A stretch of 64,000 nt of DNA from Amaurobius ferox (Eukaryota > Arthropoda > Arachnida > Araneae > Amaurobiidae), in the NCBI GenBank assembly GCA_951213105.1, contig OX578133.1, forward strand, positions 140,299,313-140,363,312, read 5' to 3'. A program made the position numbers and the translations under genes. The notes below the pieces were generated by a model that saw nothing but the letters and a program-made list of their open reading frames with translations, was not told the origin of the DNA and made no database searches. This document shows, in pieces, positions 21,290-31,958 of this stretch; position 1 is the first letter of the stretch; each line of letters opens with the position of its first letter.

Positions 21290-21882
21290 ATGTATCAAAT
21301 TAGAAATGTAAATTTGTGACATATCACAAAAAGATAAAACTGGATGATAATACATAGGATACCCAGCCGCATAGTGAGTACCATTGCTTTATATGATATG
21401 ATCTCTGTCTGTGTAATGCTTTATTTAAATGCATTTATGATAAAAAATTTTGACACATATTAAAGTATTTTTGATCTAAACAATTTCCATCGTCAATGTG
21501 TTTATGATCCCTATTTTCACTGATGAAACAGCCTTTCACATGGTGCGGAAAAGTGGCATAAGTCAGATTTTTTCCTTTATCATAATTCAGTTGATATTAA
21601 AGATTCAGATATGCGGGTTTTTTTATATCTTTGACAATTTTTATTTTAATGCAACAAGATCTTGTTGCATTAAAAATAGAAATTTTCTGATTAACTAAAT
21701 TTGTCTAAGGGGGTCGTATAAAAATTTAAAAAGTGTAACTTTTTGAAAATTAATGGGAGGACTATTTCATTAACGTAGTCTTATTTCCTAACTTACTTTC
21801 AACATTTTTGCAATTTACATTGCCCTCTTATCTCCAACAGATAAAGAATTAAAGCGCATTTCAATCTTTTTGGGACACCCTG
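21290..21882. mobile_element. MITE G2, copy missing its left arm
   Basis: From TATCAAATTAGAAATGTAAA to TTTTTGGGACACCCTG it matches the central part and right arm of G1. The left roughly 300 bp are absent. TA follows at 21883-21884. Confidence 0.75.
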
Positions 21883-22024
21883 TAGAGTATCTTTTATTGT
21901 CTGACTGAGAAGTGAAACATGATGGTTAGTAGAGCTAGACTTTCTAAATACAGTCTGTTATTCTACAAGGAACCCAAAAGTTTCCAAATATCAGTTTAAT
22001 CTCGTGTAAATAATCCTTTCCTTG

Positions 22025-23330
22025 GTTTCCCCCCCTCCACCGTTGAATTTGTCAAAGATATTGGTCGGTATAGTTGTGTTTATCACCGGGGTCCTTGTCC
22101 TTTTATGAATTGGAAGTATGGCAGATTTACACCATTGAAAAGAGACAACATACTCCCTTCCTAGCTGAGATGGAAGAATTTTAACTGAGTTTTTTCTGAT
22201 TTGATGATCCAGTTGTTTAAAGAACTTATAATGAGTATTGTTTTCATCAGGCGATTTGTTATTTTAAAGGAAATCCAATGCCTCAATCAGCTCATAGTCA
22301 GAAATAAGTGAGTTGAAAAATACTATACGTCAGAGATCATAACATTTTATTTCTGTAGGTAGCCAGCTTTCCATTTTACTACATTTTACATCTTCCCTGT
22401 ATAAGCTACATTACGCTGCAACCCTGAAAAGTGCCGCAAGAAGAAGTTAACAATTCCCGGATCAGATGTTAGCATCTCACCGTCTGTAAAGAATGATTGT
22501 TTTTATTTAACAAGAACATTTTTGTTTTTAATATTTGCTTGGAATTTGTAAGTTTTTTTACTGTATTTTTGATAATCGATGTTAGAAATAAAGTTGTTAA
22601 AAGATATGTGTTTTGCAAGTAAAATTGCCTTTTAAGAAAGGGCCAGATGTTTTCTCCAAGACTGCACATCCGACGATCTGCCTGTCAGTTCGGATTTCTT
22701 CCTAAGTATCTCTTGTTTTGTTTTCATTTGGTCAAGCTCCTCTGACCAGAAACATCTATAACACTTCACCCATCCTCTTGGAATAGACCTCTTTTCACAA
22801 TTTAGGATAATGTCTGTTAAAGCTTTGTAAATAATGCCAGGATGCTTATTAAAACCAAAAAGATTGGAACGGAGTTTATTCTTAAGTGTCCCCGTAAAAA
22901 TTCTCCAGTCGACCTTCCTAAAGTTCCATAAAATTTTAGAGGTCGATGTTGGTTTGTGTATTATAGCAGGAAAAGATATTTCCGCAATAATCTGTCGATG
23001 TCCGATCCCGGATCATCAATTACCATTCTTTTGGTAGGATCTCTAATGTTAGATGTGACTAATAATATATCGGGTGAGGCTTTTGTACTGTTATAATGTA
23101 GGTATGTATGAGGGGCCTTACTATTGTAGAGGAGCTAAAAATATTCAGCGTTTAGTAGATCCTCCACTGTTCTACTAGCTGGATTGACGTCATGGTATGC
23201 CAGCATAGGAGGATGGGCATTAAAATCATCTCCAAGGAAAATTGTTCTTATTGGAGAGTCAATGAACGTAAAATCTAGTTTGTTGTTTGGGGGCTATAAA
23301 TAGCCACAATCCTGAAACATGTTATTTCAA
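22025..23330 (-). pseudogene. Degenerate non-LTR retrotransposon ORF2 (endonuclease and start of RT)
   Basis: Reading the minus strand from high to low coordinates, the first clear motif is RIVAIYSPQ (about 23,300), then IFLGDDFNAHPPMLAYHD with NPASRTVEDLL (about 23,240-23,140), the conserved core of the apurinic-like endonuclease. After a gap comes SKILWNFRKVDWRIF (about 22,920) and then IPRGWVKCYRCFWSEELDQM (about 22,760), typical of the endonuclease-RT linker in Jockey/CR1/I-type elements. Further on, KSAILPIHKR (about 22,120) resembles the first RT block (A-x-I-x-PI-x-K). Several stops and frameshifts interrupt it, and both ends and most of the RT are missing. No host function is likely. 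Confidence 0.7.
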
Positions 23331-23360
23331 TTTAAATAAAAATTTGCAATACAATGAAAA

Positions 23361-23378
23361 CTATATATATATATATGC

Positions 23379-23406
<28 letters not shown>
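23361..23406 (+). repeat. (TA)n microsatellite
   Basis: About 20 TA repeats with one GC interruption (ATATGCATAT). Confidence 0.95.
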
Positions 23407-23411
<5 letters not shown>

Positions 23412-23584
23412 ATAACATTTCACAAGGTTATATATAGTGAACGCGACCCCTTGGAGTGGATTTCTTGATTTAAAGATTTTAATTTATTTGGCTGTTGCAT
23501 CCTGTATCTACAATTCTTAAATCTTGAATTTTTTATTTAGTTATTAAACATTAGCAAAGAAATTCTGCCTGTATATGCATTTTT

Positions 23585-23704
23585 GCTGTTAGACATATTT
23601 ATCAGAAGAAATATCTGCCTCACAGAATATTTTATAAAAAAAACTCCTCGACAAAGCTCTACAAATCCCCAGCGGGTTCATGAACCATTGGTTGGGAACC
23701 ACTG
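23585..23704 (-). mobile_element. hAT-like element terminus
   Basis: On the minus strand the segment begins at 23704 with CAGTGGTTCCCAACCAATGG followed by TTCATGAACC, a very common form of hAT-superfamily terminus. I could not find the matching second end or an 8-bp duplication, so the inner boundary is arbitrary. Confidence 0.5.
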
Positions 23705-25560
23705 CATTAATGGGAAAACGATGTTCCATGCTGTCAATTTGAAAGCTGGATGATTTGAGCAGATCCAATTCGAAATATGATGTAACATCACGCGTAACAT
23801 ACATAACCTCTATATTATACTAATGAATAGAAATACCGACTTCATGCCTGGCGATTACTCTGCAATATGTCTTGGAATTGTGAAGTATGTACATGAAAAC
23901 TATCGATTGCATATAGTGTATATTTCAAGATAGCGAAATATTTTTCAAATAAACTCTTCAGATATTAATAGTTTTTATTTTATATTTTTATTTACTTTTT
24001 ACTTAATTCTTCATATTAACCAATTTTAAAAATAAATGTCACCTTTTTTCATCGAAATTTGATAAATATACCATCAGGATCATTTACATCTTTTTTTTTC
24101 TGCCCTTACATGGAACGAAGTATTTGTTCACGTGGCTAATAACTCCTCTGAATCTAATTTTTATTTCCAAAAATTTAATGTTTTGAAAATAAACAAAGGA
24201 CATAGTAGAAAATTTTGTTTTGCAAAGATCGTTTATCTTTTCTCTTGAGATATATCCTCATTCTGCGTTAAAGTAGCCTTCTGGGTTAAAAAGAATTTCC
24301 GGCAAGTCTTCAGTAATAAATGTATCAATAGACAGAGAAAGCAGTCGTAAAGAGGAGGCCGCTTCAAGGGGTGATAGAAAGTTAAAACAGCAATCAGAAG
24401 CTGAAGAATAAAGGCATTTTCCCATGTATTTCTACTAGTGTTTAGAAATTTTTACTTTTTTAGATTTTATATCCCACAGTCGTATTATGAAAAAACTCTA
24501 AATTTTGAAAGACTCGGGGGAAAAAACTGGGTTTTTTCCCCCGCAAAGTGTGAGAAGAAAAGGGATTTTTTTTTCAACTGACTTTTTGATTACTTACATT
24601 TATATCTGAGTGAAAATGTTAAATGTTTTAATTTGGTGTTTAAAACATTAAAAGAATGTATATTAGTCTTTGCAAATGTTTGTTTATTATTAAAATGTAT
24701 GAAATATAGTACATTACTTGATATCATTTACTAATCTTTACAAGCTATGCAAAGTTTGTTTGATCATTATAAGCACTATTTTTATGCGCATTTAGAAAAT
24801 GTTTCATTCATAATTCGCTTACAATCATGTTAAAAAATGTGCACAGATTGTTAAAAAATGATAATTATCGTATATATTGTGTAAAATTTTCTATACGATT
24901 TTTTTTTATTACAAAGAAAAAATTTGTGTTTTGATCAAGTTTTCGATCAGGAAACACACTTTCAAAGTCAAGAAATTTGTAAACAAGAGATTTCCTACTA
25001 GATCCTACAATTACAAGAGCCCTTAAGATTAACTATATTAATAAAAGAATTTTTACAATAAATCACATATTTTTTTCATAACATTTTAAACATTATAATA
25101 GAAATATGGAGAAAAAGAATGTTTGTACTATCAACATGATAATAAGCACGAAACCCAAAATTACTGTAAAGACTAAAAAGAATTAAAAAAATGATTATTT
25201 TAAAATCAGTGTCTTAAGAGAGATATGAAGTAATTAATTTTACTTGTTACATGTAAAGAATATTTTATAGATTATAATAATTAAATATATAGGTAATAAA
25301 TAATACAGAGTACAGTTTATATTAAGTATGTAGTTAATATACACATACAAATTTCAGATAAATGTATTTAAGTGAAGAATTGTATTTAAAATTTTGCCAA
25401 TATTTTGCATTCAATCATTAACAACCGTAGTAAACATAGATGAGGGAGTTGGTAGCTTTATACCAACTTACCTAGCTAAATGTACATTTCAGAACATATG
25501 AAATGAATTAATTCTTTCATGTACTTTAATGTTTAAAATATTTGCACAGTTAATATCTCT
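23705..25560. other. AT-rich sequence, nothing recognised except a hairpin
   Basis: No gene or element end supported. Contains the perfect hairpin listed separately at 24515-24543. Confidence 0.4.
24515..24543 (+). repeat. Perfect 13-bp-arm hairpin with a T-rich 3' arm
   Basis: CGGGGGAAAAAAC (24515-24527), loop TGG, then GTTTTTTCCCCCG (24531-24543) pair perfectly. The shape is terminator-like, but nothing transcribed was recognised upstream, and it could equally be the tip of an old foldback element. Confidence 0.8.
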
Positions 25561-26237
25561 GCACTGTTTCTCTCATATTTTCAATTATCACTATCCGACT
25601 TTGCCCTCTAGTGGTCACTAAATATAGCAACCAGTTTTTGTAGTAATAAGTTTTGAATGTTTAAAAAGTTCAAAATGTCACAAGTAAATTATTGCGCAGT
25701 TGTAGCGAGAGACTAACGTCCGCTCCTTTCGACGTGATACCAGATGTGATATCCACAGTTTATATTAACTTCTCAACGTTTTTCTTGAAGGTTTGTTTAT
25801 GTTGCTCCAACGACATGAAACGTGATAAGTACGCTACTGTAAAGTTTCAACGAGGCAGCAATGTTCACTTTTTTTCACGACATAATGTAACTGTGACTTT
25901 CGTTTCAAAGTTGCTGCATTGTTATGTAAAAAGGCTTGTTTTACACTGCTATCATGTTGAAGGCCCAGACCACACGACCAACCCAAGGGTTTTCGGTAGC
26001 AAAGTGTGCCCTCTCTCTCTCTCTCTCTCTCATACACACACACACACACACACATACACACACACACACACATAAAATGGGGAAATTGGTAACATAGAGG
26101 TACAAATGTTCGTTACTATGACGAAAAGATTCGTGCATGCAATATCTATTTGTGATGTTGATGCAATATTGCATGGCGGTTTTGTTAAATTTTGCTAAGA
26201 TTGTTATAATACTTCTCCCTTCTCCATCATTGCTGTA
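25561..26237. other. Mixed sequence with (CT)n/(CA)n and a SINE-tail-like piece
   Basis: Contains (CT)n then (CA)n at about 26010-26072. The piece CCCAGACCACACGACCAACC at 25966-25985 is akin to the divergent SINE tail at 12274-12331. The open stretch 25692-26075 runs through these repeats and shows no domain. Confidence 0.4.
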
Positions 26238-26253
26238 AGATTGTAGATGTTGT

Positions 26254-26291
26254 TGTTGTTGAGACCCAGACCGTCCGACCTACCAGAAAGT
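26254..26291 (-). mobile_element. 38-bp S1 SINE tail insertion with 16-bp target duplication
   Basis: AGATTGTAGATGTTGT occurs at 26238-26253 and 26292-26307. Between them, on the minus strand, lies only the S1 3' end, CTTTCTGGTAGGTCGGACGG and CTGGGTCTCAACAA. This is an extremely 5'-truncated but otherwise normal retroposition event. Confidence 0.8.
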
Positions 26292-26667
26292 AGATTGTAG
26301 ATGTTGTAGAAATTTTCCTTTTTAAAAGAAGATTGAGTTTGGATGCCTCTTATATGTTTCAGAATAATGTTGCTTCAACGTTGTAAGAAAGCGAGCTAGT
26401 TAACAGCAGGAAAACAGGAATAGCAATTTTACACAAGATAACGCCAAAGAACCAAATCATGAGAAAATTGTACTTAACATTTCTTACTCATCCTTCCCAG
26501 ATAAATAAGGGCTTTATATCAAGATAACGCCAGATCTTCCAAATTCTTCATTTTTCGTCTTTTGCAAAGCTCCCTTGGTGGTAAAAAATGAAAACATTTA
26601 ATAACGTCAAAGCATTCATCCTAAACGCCCTTTTACAATAATTTTACAATTGATTAAACATTAATTG

Positions 26668-26669
<2 letters not shown>

Positions 26670-26713
<44 letters not shown>
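26670..26713 (+). repeat. (TA)n microsatellite
   Basis: About 22 TA repeats; a second short TA run lies at 26863-26884, directly beside the T element. Confidence 0.95.
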
Positions 26714-26716
<3 letters not shown>

Positions 26717-26884
26717 ATATATATGTAATGGTATCACTGGTTTCCTTTTCGATATCTTATTTCAAATCCTCCCTTACATTATTAACTTCCTTAATGTTAT
26801 TGTACCAGGGTCCACTATTCATGTTTTAAATTAGCCTTATTATATTTATTTTTATATTTATTATATATATATATATAGTATATA

Positions 26885-27540
26885 GGGTGTCCAGTGCTAT
26901 CGGTGCCCAATGGCTATTTCCTCAACCGTTAGTCACAGAGATACACTTCCAATTGCAAAGATGTTTTAAATTTTAAAATCTATTATCTTATAAACAGTTT
27001 AAATCAATAAATGCATTTCCGAAAGAAATACGAAATATAAATTTTTATGCAGTCCCTCGGACCTACCAATTATATTTAAGAAAATCATCCTCATACAATT
27101 TTATGCAAAATAAAAAAATCATCCGACCAAAATTGACTGACTTATAGCTGTTTAAAGTTGGAGCACTTTTTGTGCTGAGAAATAGTCAATACGGTCCCTG
27201 ATTGGTTGGTTGCCTGAAACGGGACATTCTTATACATGGAAAAGAGACTTAAGTCATAAAGTTTAATGCTTCATAACTCGGTGAATTTTGGTCGTAAAAA
27301 GAAGATTTTTTTTTTATTTTGCATGAAATTATATGATGATTTTCCTAGATATAATTGGTAGGACCGGGGGACCGTATAAAAATTTATATTTCATATTTCT
27401 TTCAGAAATGTATTTATTGATTTAAACTGTTTCTAAGATAATAGATTTTAAAATTCAAAACATTTTTGCAATTGGAAGTATATCTCTGTGACTAACGGTT
27501 GAGGAATATAGGCATTCGGCGCCGATAGCACTGGACACCC
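26885..27540. mobile_element. Foldback MITE T, about 656 bp, long inverted arms
   Basis: The left end GGGTGTCCAGTGCTATCGGT is mirrored by the right end CCGATAGCACTGGACACCC. Complementarity continues inward for more than 200 bp, for example CAACCGTTAGTCACAGAGAT against ATCTCTGTGACTAACGGTTG. TA dinucleotides lie on both sides. No coding capacity. The terminus resembles family G only in its first bases (GGGTGTCC). Confidence 0.85.
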
Positions 27541-27544
27541 TGTA

Positions 27545-27608
<64 letters not shown>
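27541..27608 (+). repeat. (TA)n microsatellite between two TA-target elements
   Basis: About 30 TA repeats separate element T from G3. Both elements use TA targets. Confidence 0.95.
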
Positions 27609-27611
<3 letters not shown>

Positions 27612-28711
27612 TGTCCCAAAAAGATTGAAACACCCTTAAATTCTTCACCTGTTGGAGATAAGTGGGCAATGTAAATTGCAAAGTAAGGTGGGAAATCAGA
27701 CTACGTCAATGACATAGACTTCCCATTAATTTCAAAAAGTTACACTTTTTAAATTTTTATACGACCCCCTTAGACAAATTTAGTCAATCAGAAATTTCTT
27801 ATTTTTAATGCAACAAGATCATTAAAAAAACCCGCATATATGTATCTTTAAAATCAACTGAATTATGCTAAAGGAAAAAATCTGACTTATGCCACTTTTC
27901 CGTATCATGTGAAAGGCTGTTTCATCAGTGAAAATAGGCCGACGCAGTGGTCGAGTGGTCAAGGCGAGAGTTTCCACAGCAATCGCTCGACCGCCGCGTT
28001 GTGGGTTCGAGTCCCACGTAAGGCATGGATGTTTGTATTGTGGGAGTAGTGTGTTCCGCCCCCCTCTGGTGCGCCTGGGGCAACGTCTTAGGACGGCTAA
28101 ATGGTTCACGTTCTGGCCGCTGACGAAAGGCGAATTACGAAAGTCAAGTGCCTGGCCATTAAAAAAAAAAAAAAAAAAAAAAAGTGAAAATAGGGATCAT
28201 AAACAAATTGACGATGGAAATTGTTTAGATCAAAAATTCATTAATATGTGCCAAAATTTTTTATCACAAATGCATCTAAATAAAGCATTACACAGACAGA
28301 GATCATATAAAGTAGTGGTACTCACTATGCGGTTGGGTATCCTATGTATTATCACCAAGTTTTATCTTTTTTGTGATATGTCACAAATTTACATCTCAAA
28401 TTTACATCTCTATTATATCTCTCATGATATATGGTCCCGATTCACAATGTTCAATTTTCAATTAAATATAACTCGCCCAATTTTAATGATCTTGTTGCTT
28501 TAAAAATAAAAATTTTCTGATTGACCAAATTTGTCTAAGGGAACGTATAAAAATTTAAAAAGTGTAACTTTTTGAAAATTAATGGAAGGACTATTTCATT
28601 AACGTAGTCTGATTTCCTACCTTACTTTCAAAATTTTTGCAATTTACATTGCCCACTTATCTCCAACAGGTAAAGAATTAAAGCGCGTTTCAATCTTTTT
28701 GGGACACTCTG
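27609..28711. mobile_element. Foldback MITE G3, carrying an S2 SINE
   Basis: It starts GGTGTCCCAAAAAGATTG and ends CAATCTTTTTGGGACACTCTG, with internal blocks shared with G1 (CCCCTTAGACAAATTTAGTC, TTTCATCAGTGAAAATAGG). Without the SINE it is about the size of G1. TA repeats flank both ends. Confidence 0.8.
27939..28182 (+). mobile_element. S2 SINE, tRNA-derived, A-tailed, with 12-bp target duplication
   Basis: The head, CAGTGGTCGAGTGGTCAAGG (A-box region) and GTGGGTTCGAGTCCCACG (B box), looks like a type II (Ser/Leu-like) tRNA. A body with CTCTGGTGCGCCTGGGGCAA and CAAGTGCCTGGCCATT and a 23-A tail follow. AGTGAAAATAGG is duplicated at 27927-27938 and 28183-28194. G1 has the empty site (CCCTATTTTCACTGATG near 20709). 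The pol III promoter appears intact, so this could be a young copy. Confidence 0.9.
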
Positions 28712-29248
28712 TATATATATTTCTATGTATATATTGCTAGTTTTTTGTACTATCATCCTCCCCTTTCCATTTTTCTTGTATTATTTCCATTATTATTTCT
28801 ATTTTATAATGTATCGGATCTTTACATGATGTTTCAACCACGTAATTGTATCATAATACGAAACACATTTGGAACCTCTGTGGATGTAAAGATCCTTGAT
28901 AAGTAACACCCACAGAGGTTCTATCATTTCCATCTATTCAAATTTAGATCTTTTCTTCATTATATTTTTGATATTTTGGGCTTCCGGCATTTACCATTCC
29001 TTTGATGCACGTGCTTAGATTATATATATCATTCTTATAATCTGTTAATTTAATTCCCATGCTTTGTTGCTTATATCACCTTTAGTATGAAAATAAGATC
29101 ATTTTTAATTCTCTGGTATCATTGTTTTCCTTTTGTTAGATATCATATTTCAAATTCTCTTTGACGGATATCATTAACCTCTTTAATGTTATTGAACTAG
29201 AATATGCCATAATTTTCATGTTCTATATATTAGCTTATTTATTTATTT

Positions 29249-29296
<48 letters not shown>

Positions 29297-29339
29297 TATA
29301 TATATTGCAGAGTCCACTCCAAAGATAAGAAATTGCAAT

Positions 29340-29405
29340 ATCGTCCCAATAGCTCAACGGTAGAATGTCGGCTGGCTAGTTCGGAGATCCTGTGTTCGGC
29401 AAGGT
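29340..29405 (+). pseudogene. tRNA-like sequence, probably a SINE head or tRNA relic
   Basis: GTCCCAATAGCTCAACGGTAG fits a D-arm/A-box region. GATCCTGTGTTCGGCAAGG would be a poor T-arm and B box (GTTCGAATCC expected). The acceptor ends do not pair convincingly and no intact anticodon arm is evident, so I do not call a functional tRNA. Confidence 0.35.
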
Positions 29406-29871
29406 TCTTTTCTTTACAATATATATATATATATGTGCGTGTGTGATATACAGGAATTTTGACCTTACCCCGTTAACGCGCCCTTTTCTTTCATAATTCT
29501 TATTCCAAATTCCAATTTCATGTCACGCACTTATTGCAACTATATTAAATTTTATCCCACGCTATTAATATTAACAAAATCTATCCGTACTTCCTCTTTT
29601 CCTCTACCATATCATATATGGTCACTAATCTTAACCTCTACGTAAACTTTCTCATATGAAACTGCATCTCCATCACATTTTTGAAGCATAAAAATCGCGA
29701 AGACAGCATGTTTCCCATGTCGTCACAAATTCCACCCCTCTACAATAACTGTAACTTGTATGAAATTATTTAGACTGCATTGAGATTTCTTGCGAGTTGG
29801 TCGCCGATAAGGAGCTCGTCCCAATGTAACAAATTGTGTTTTAAGTATCTACCCTGAACTATCTCAACATC

Positions 29872-29903
<32 letters not shown>

Positions 29904-29907
<4 letters not shown>

Positions 29908-29909
29908 AG

Positions 29910-29965
<56 letters not shown>

Positions 29966-29971
29966 CTTATT
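29904..29971 (+). repeat. 68-bp perfect palindrome with a TA core
   Basis: AATAAGATTTT, then (AT)23, then AAAATCTTATT reads the same on both strands. It could extrude as a cruciform. Its length is probably variable. Confidence 0.85.
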
Positions 29972-30479
29972 TTCATTTCTTTAACAATCTTTCTAAATTA
30001 ATATAATCAGAAAATTAAGTAAGGCCAAAATTTTTATTTAATCTTTCAAGTTGAAACATAATCCAATTTAATGCCATCTTGCATAATCAATACAAAATTT
30101 CAAGGCGTTGCAAGCATCCAATCTTGAGTTATCATATCCAGATCGGACAGAATTGCAGTACGCACACATTTCATGTTATCACTCCGCAAAGATAAACGTA
30201 ACGTATTTTGGATGTCTTAAAACATGAATTTCCTTCAAAATATTAATTTTTAAAATTTTCGGGAATATTCCGTATTGCATGATAAAACCAATAATTATAA
30301 CGATTAGATGCTATATTAACTTACGGACCATAACGATACTTAAACCACAGAATATTTGCCGCAAAACTCCCAGTTTACAATATCGGCGATGTGAATGCAC
30401 TCCAACTTGATCCTGGCAGCTCTATGACAAAAGAGGATTAATAATGTTAAAAACTAATCGAAGGAAACAGAACAGTTTG

Positions 30480-30900
30480 CCGTAACTGGATCCTCTTTTG
30501 TGATTCCTACTCTTAAGGCGGGAGGATAGCCTATTATTTTTAGATTGTTGGGAGGGTGAAGGCTGATGTCCCCTGTTTCCCCATCCGTCTTTTTCCCCCA
30601 CCCGAACTCGTTGGGCTTAATTAAATTCCTGACTGTTTTTAAACCTCTTCATTTGCTGGCGCGGCTAGCATTCCGCGGAAACTTTTCCAGCGATAATATA
30701 TACTACGCACAGATAGCTCCTTACCCAAAGACTAAGATCTTGGGACTATGTACAAATTCTCTGACTGAGAGCTGTGTCGAAGAAAAGTTAAATGTTCAAG
30801 ATGGCTGTCTTATTTTTGTTCCGATTAAAATGCCGCGATTGTTTGGATTTAACCAAAGAAAGAGAAATTCAGATACGATGTTGGTAATTTTTGAATGAAA
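30480..30900 (+). other. GC-richer unique block with an unassigned 110-codon open frame
   Basis: The block contains GGCGGGAGGATAGCCTATTA, GCTGGCGCGGCTAGCATTCC and GATGTCCCCTGTTTCCCC. An ATG-started frame (30566-30898, beginning MSPVSPSVFFPHPNSLGLIK) runs through it, but it has no recognisable domain, low-complexity start and no splice context I can defend. It may be a conserved non-coding block or an unrecognised exon. Confidence 0.2.
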
Positions 30901-31958
30901 TTATGTTCCGTTAAATAAAGATTCGAATAAGATTAGAAAATGCAATGGCGTCTTATATATTTCACGGCCATATAATTTTAAATGGCACTAGATGGATTTC
31001 CCCCCTTTTTTTAATTTTCCTTATTAGTGATATAATAAGTAATGCCGTTATTGTTTAATTAAATCATGGAAACAAAAGAGGAAAACAGGTTCAAAAATGT
31101 TAAGGTTTGTGAACGTCTCATTTATTGAAATGAATGTTACAAGATGGAAAAACTAATAATTATATTTTATTTTATTCGCATAAAATAACTTCATAGTGCA
31201 TTACATATATTTCTTTCTTTTGTATATTTATTGGAAAAAACGGAGCCTCATATTTACGAATATTCGATGTTTAGATATCTGGAATTTTAACGTCTGCATT
31301 TTATTTGTGAGACTGAAGCCTAATGGCACATTTCGATATTTGATATCCTATATTTCGTAGAAAGAAGAAAATCAATGAATTAAGTTAAATTAATTTTTAT
31401 TTACTCATATTCATTTTACTAGCGCACTGCTGAATCAATACTGAAAACAGTCCCCAAATCACCCACTTTTGAGACTATTTGGTTGACCACTCTTTGACTC
31501 TTCTGGATGAATTATTGTTAGCTAATTTCAGAAGTTAAGTTAGCTAATTTCAGAAATTTTCAAGCATGCCTTATTATTTTTTTAATACGAGAAAAACACC
31601 GTTAAAATATTCTCGTTTAGAGAAATACTCCTAATAAGCAATTCTGAAACAAATGTAATTCCTTTAAAATGCCATTCACTTCCACAAATTTCTTTCTAAA
31701 AGTAAATTCGTAGTGTTTGGAATCTTTTCTTTTGATTTTTGAAGACAACGGTAGTATTGAAATGGATTTTTCTTCTTAAATAAATATACTTAAGATGAAA
31801 TTGTCGTACCAGAAGCTATATATAATTCGTATTTCAATATATAATTCGTGTCTACTGTATTTATTGACAATGGATTTCTAGCAGTAATACATCATTGATG
31901 GAAGACTTTTACCCCAAATTAGTTTCTTACTCTTGCTCGGAATATTAATAATATAAAA

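Larger units (their letters stand above)
28712..31958. other. AT-rich sequence with TA microsatellites, no gene recognised
   Basis: Contains (TA)n at 29257-29292, a 12-bp-arm hairpin at 28872-28921 (GAACCTCTGTGG and its complement), a 68-bp palindrome at 29904-29971 and small direct repeats (GTTAGCTAATTTCAGAA twice near 31520). An open stretch of 110 codons at 30566-30898 in a GC-richer patch matches no family I know. Confidence 0.4.

Noticed and set aside
25692..26075. 127-residue protein
   Set aside because: The second half is translated microsatellite (SLSLS, HTHTH) and a SINE-tail-like piece. The first half has no recognisable domain.
27928..28503. 191-residue protein
   Set aside because: It is the S2 SINE read through its tRNA-like head and A tail (poly-Lys) into element G3.
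29340..29405. Functional tRNA gene
   Set aside because: The T-arm and B box are degenerate and the acceptor stem does not close.
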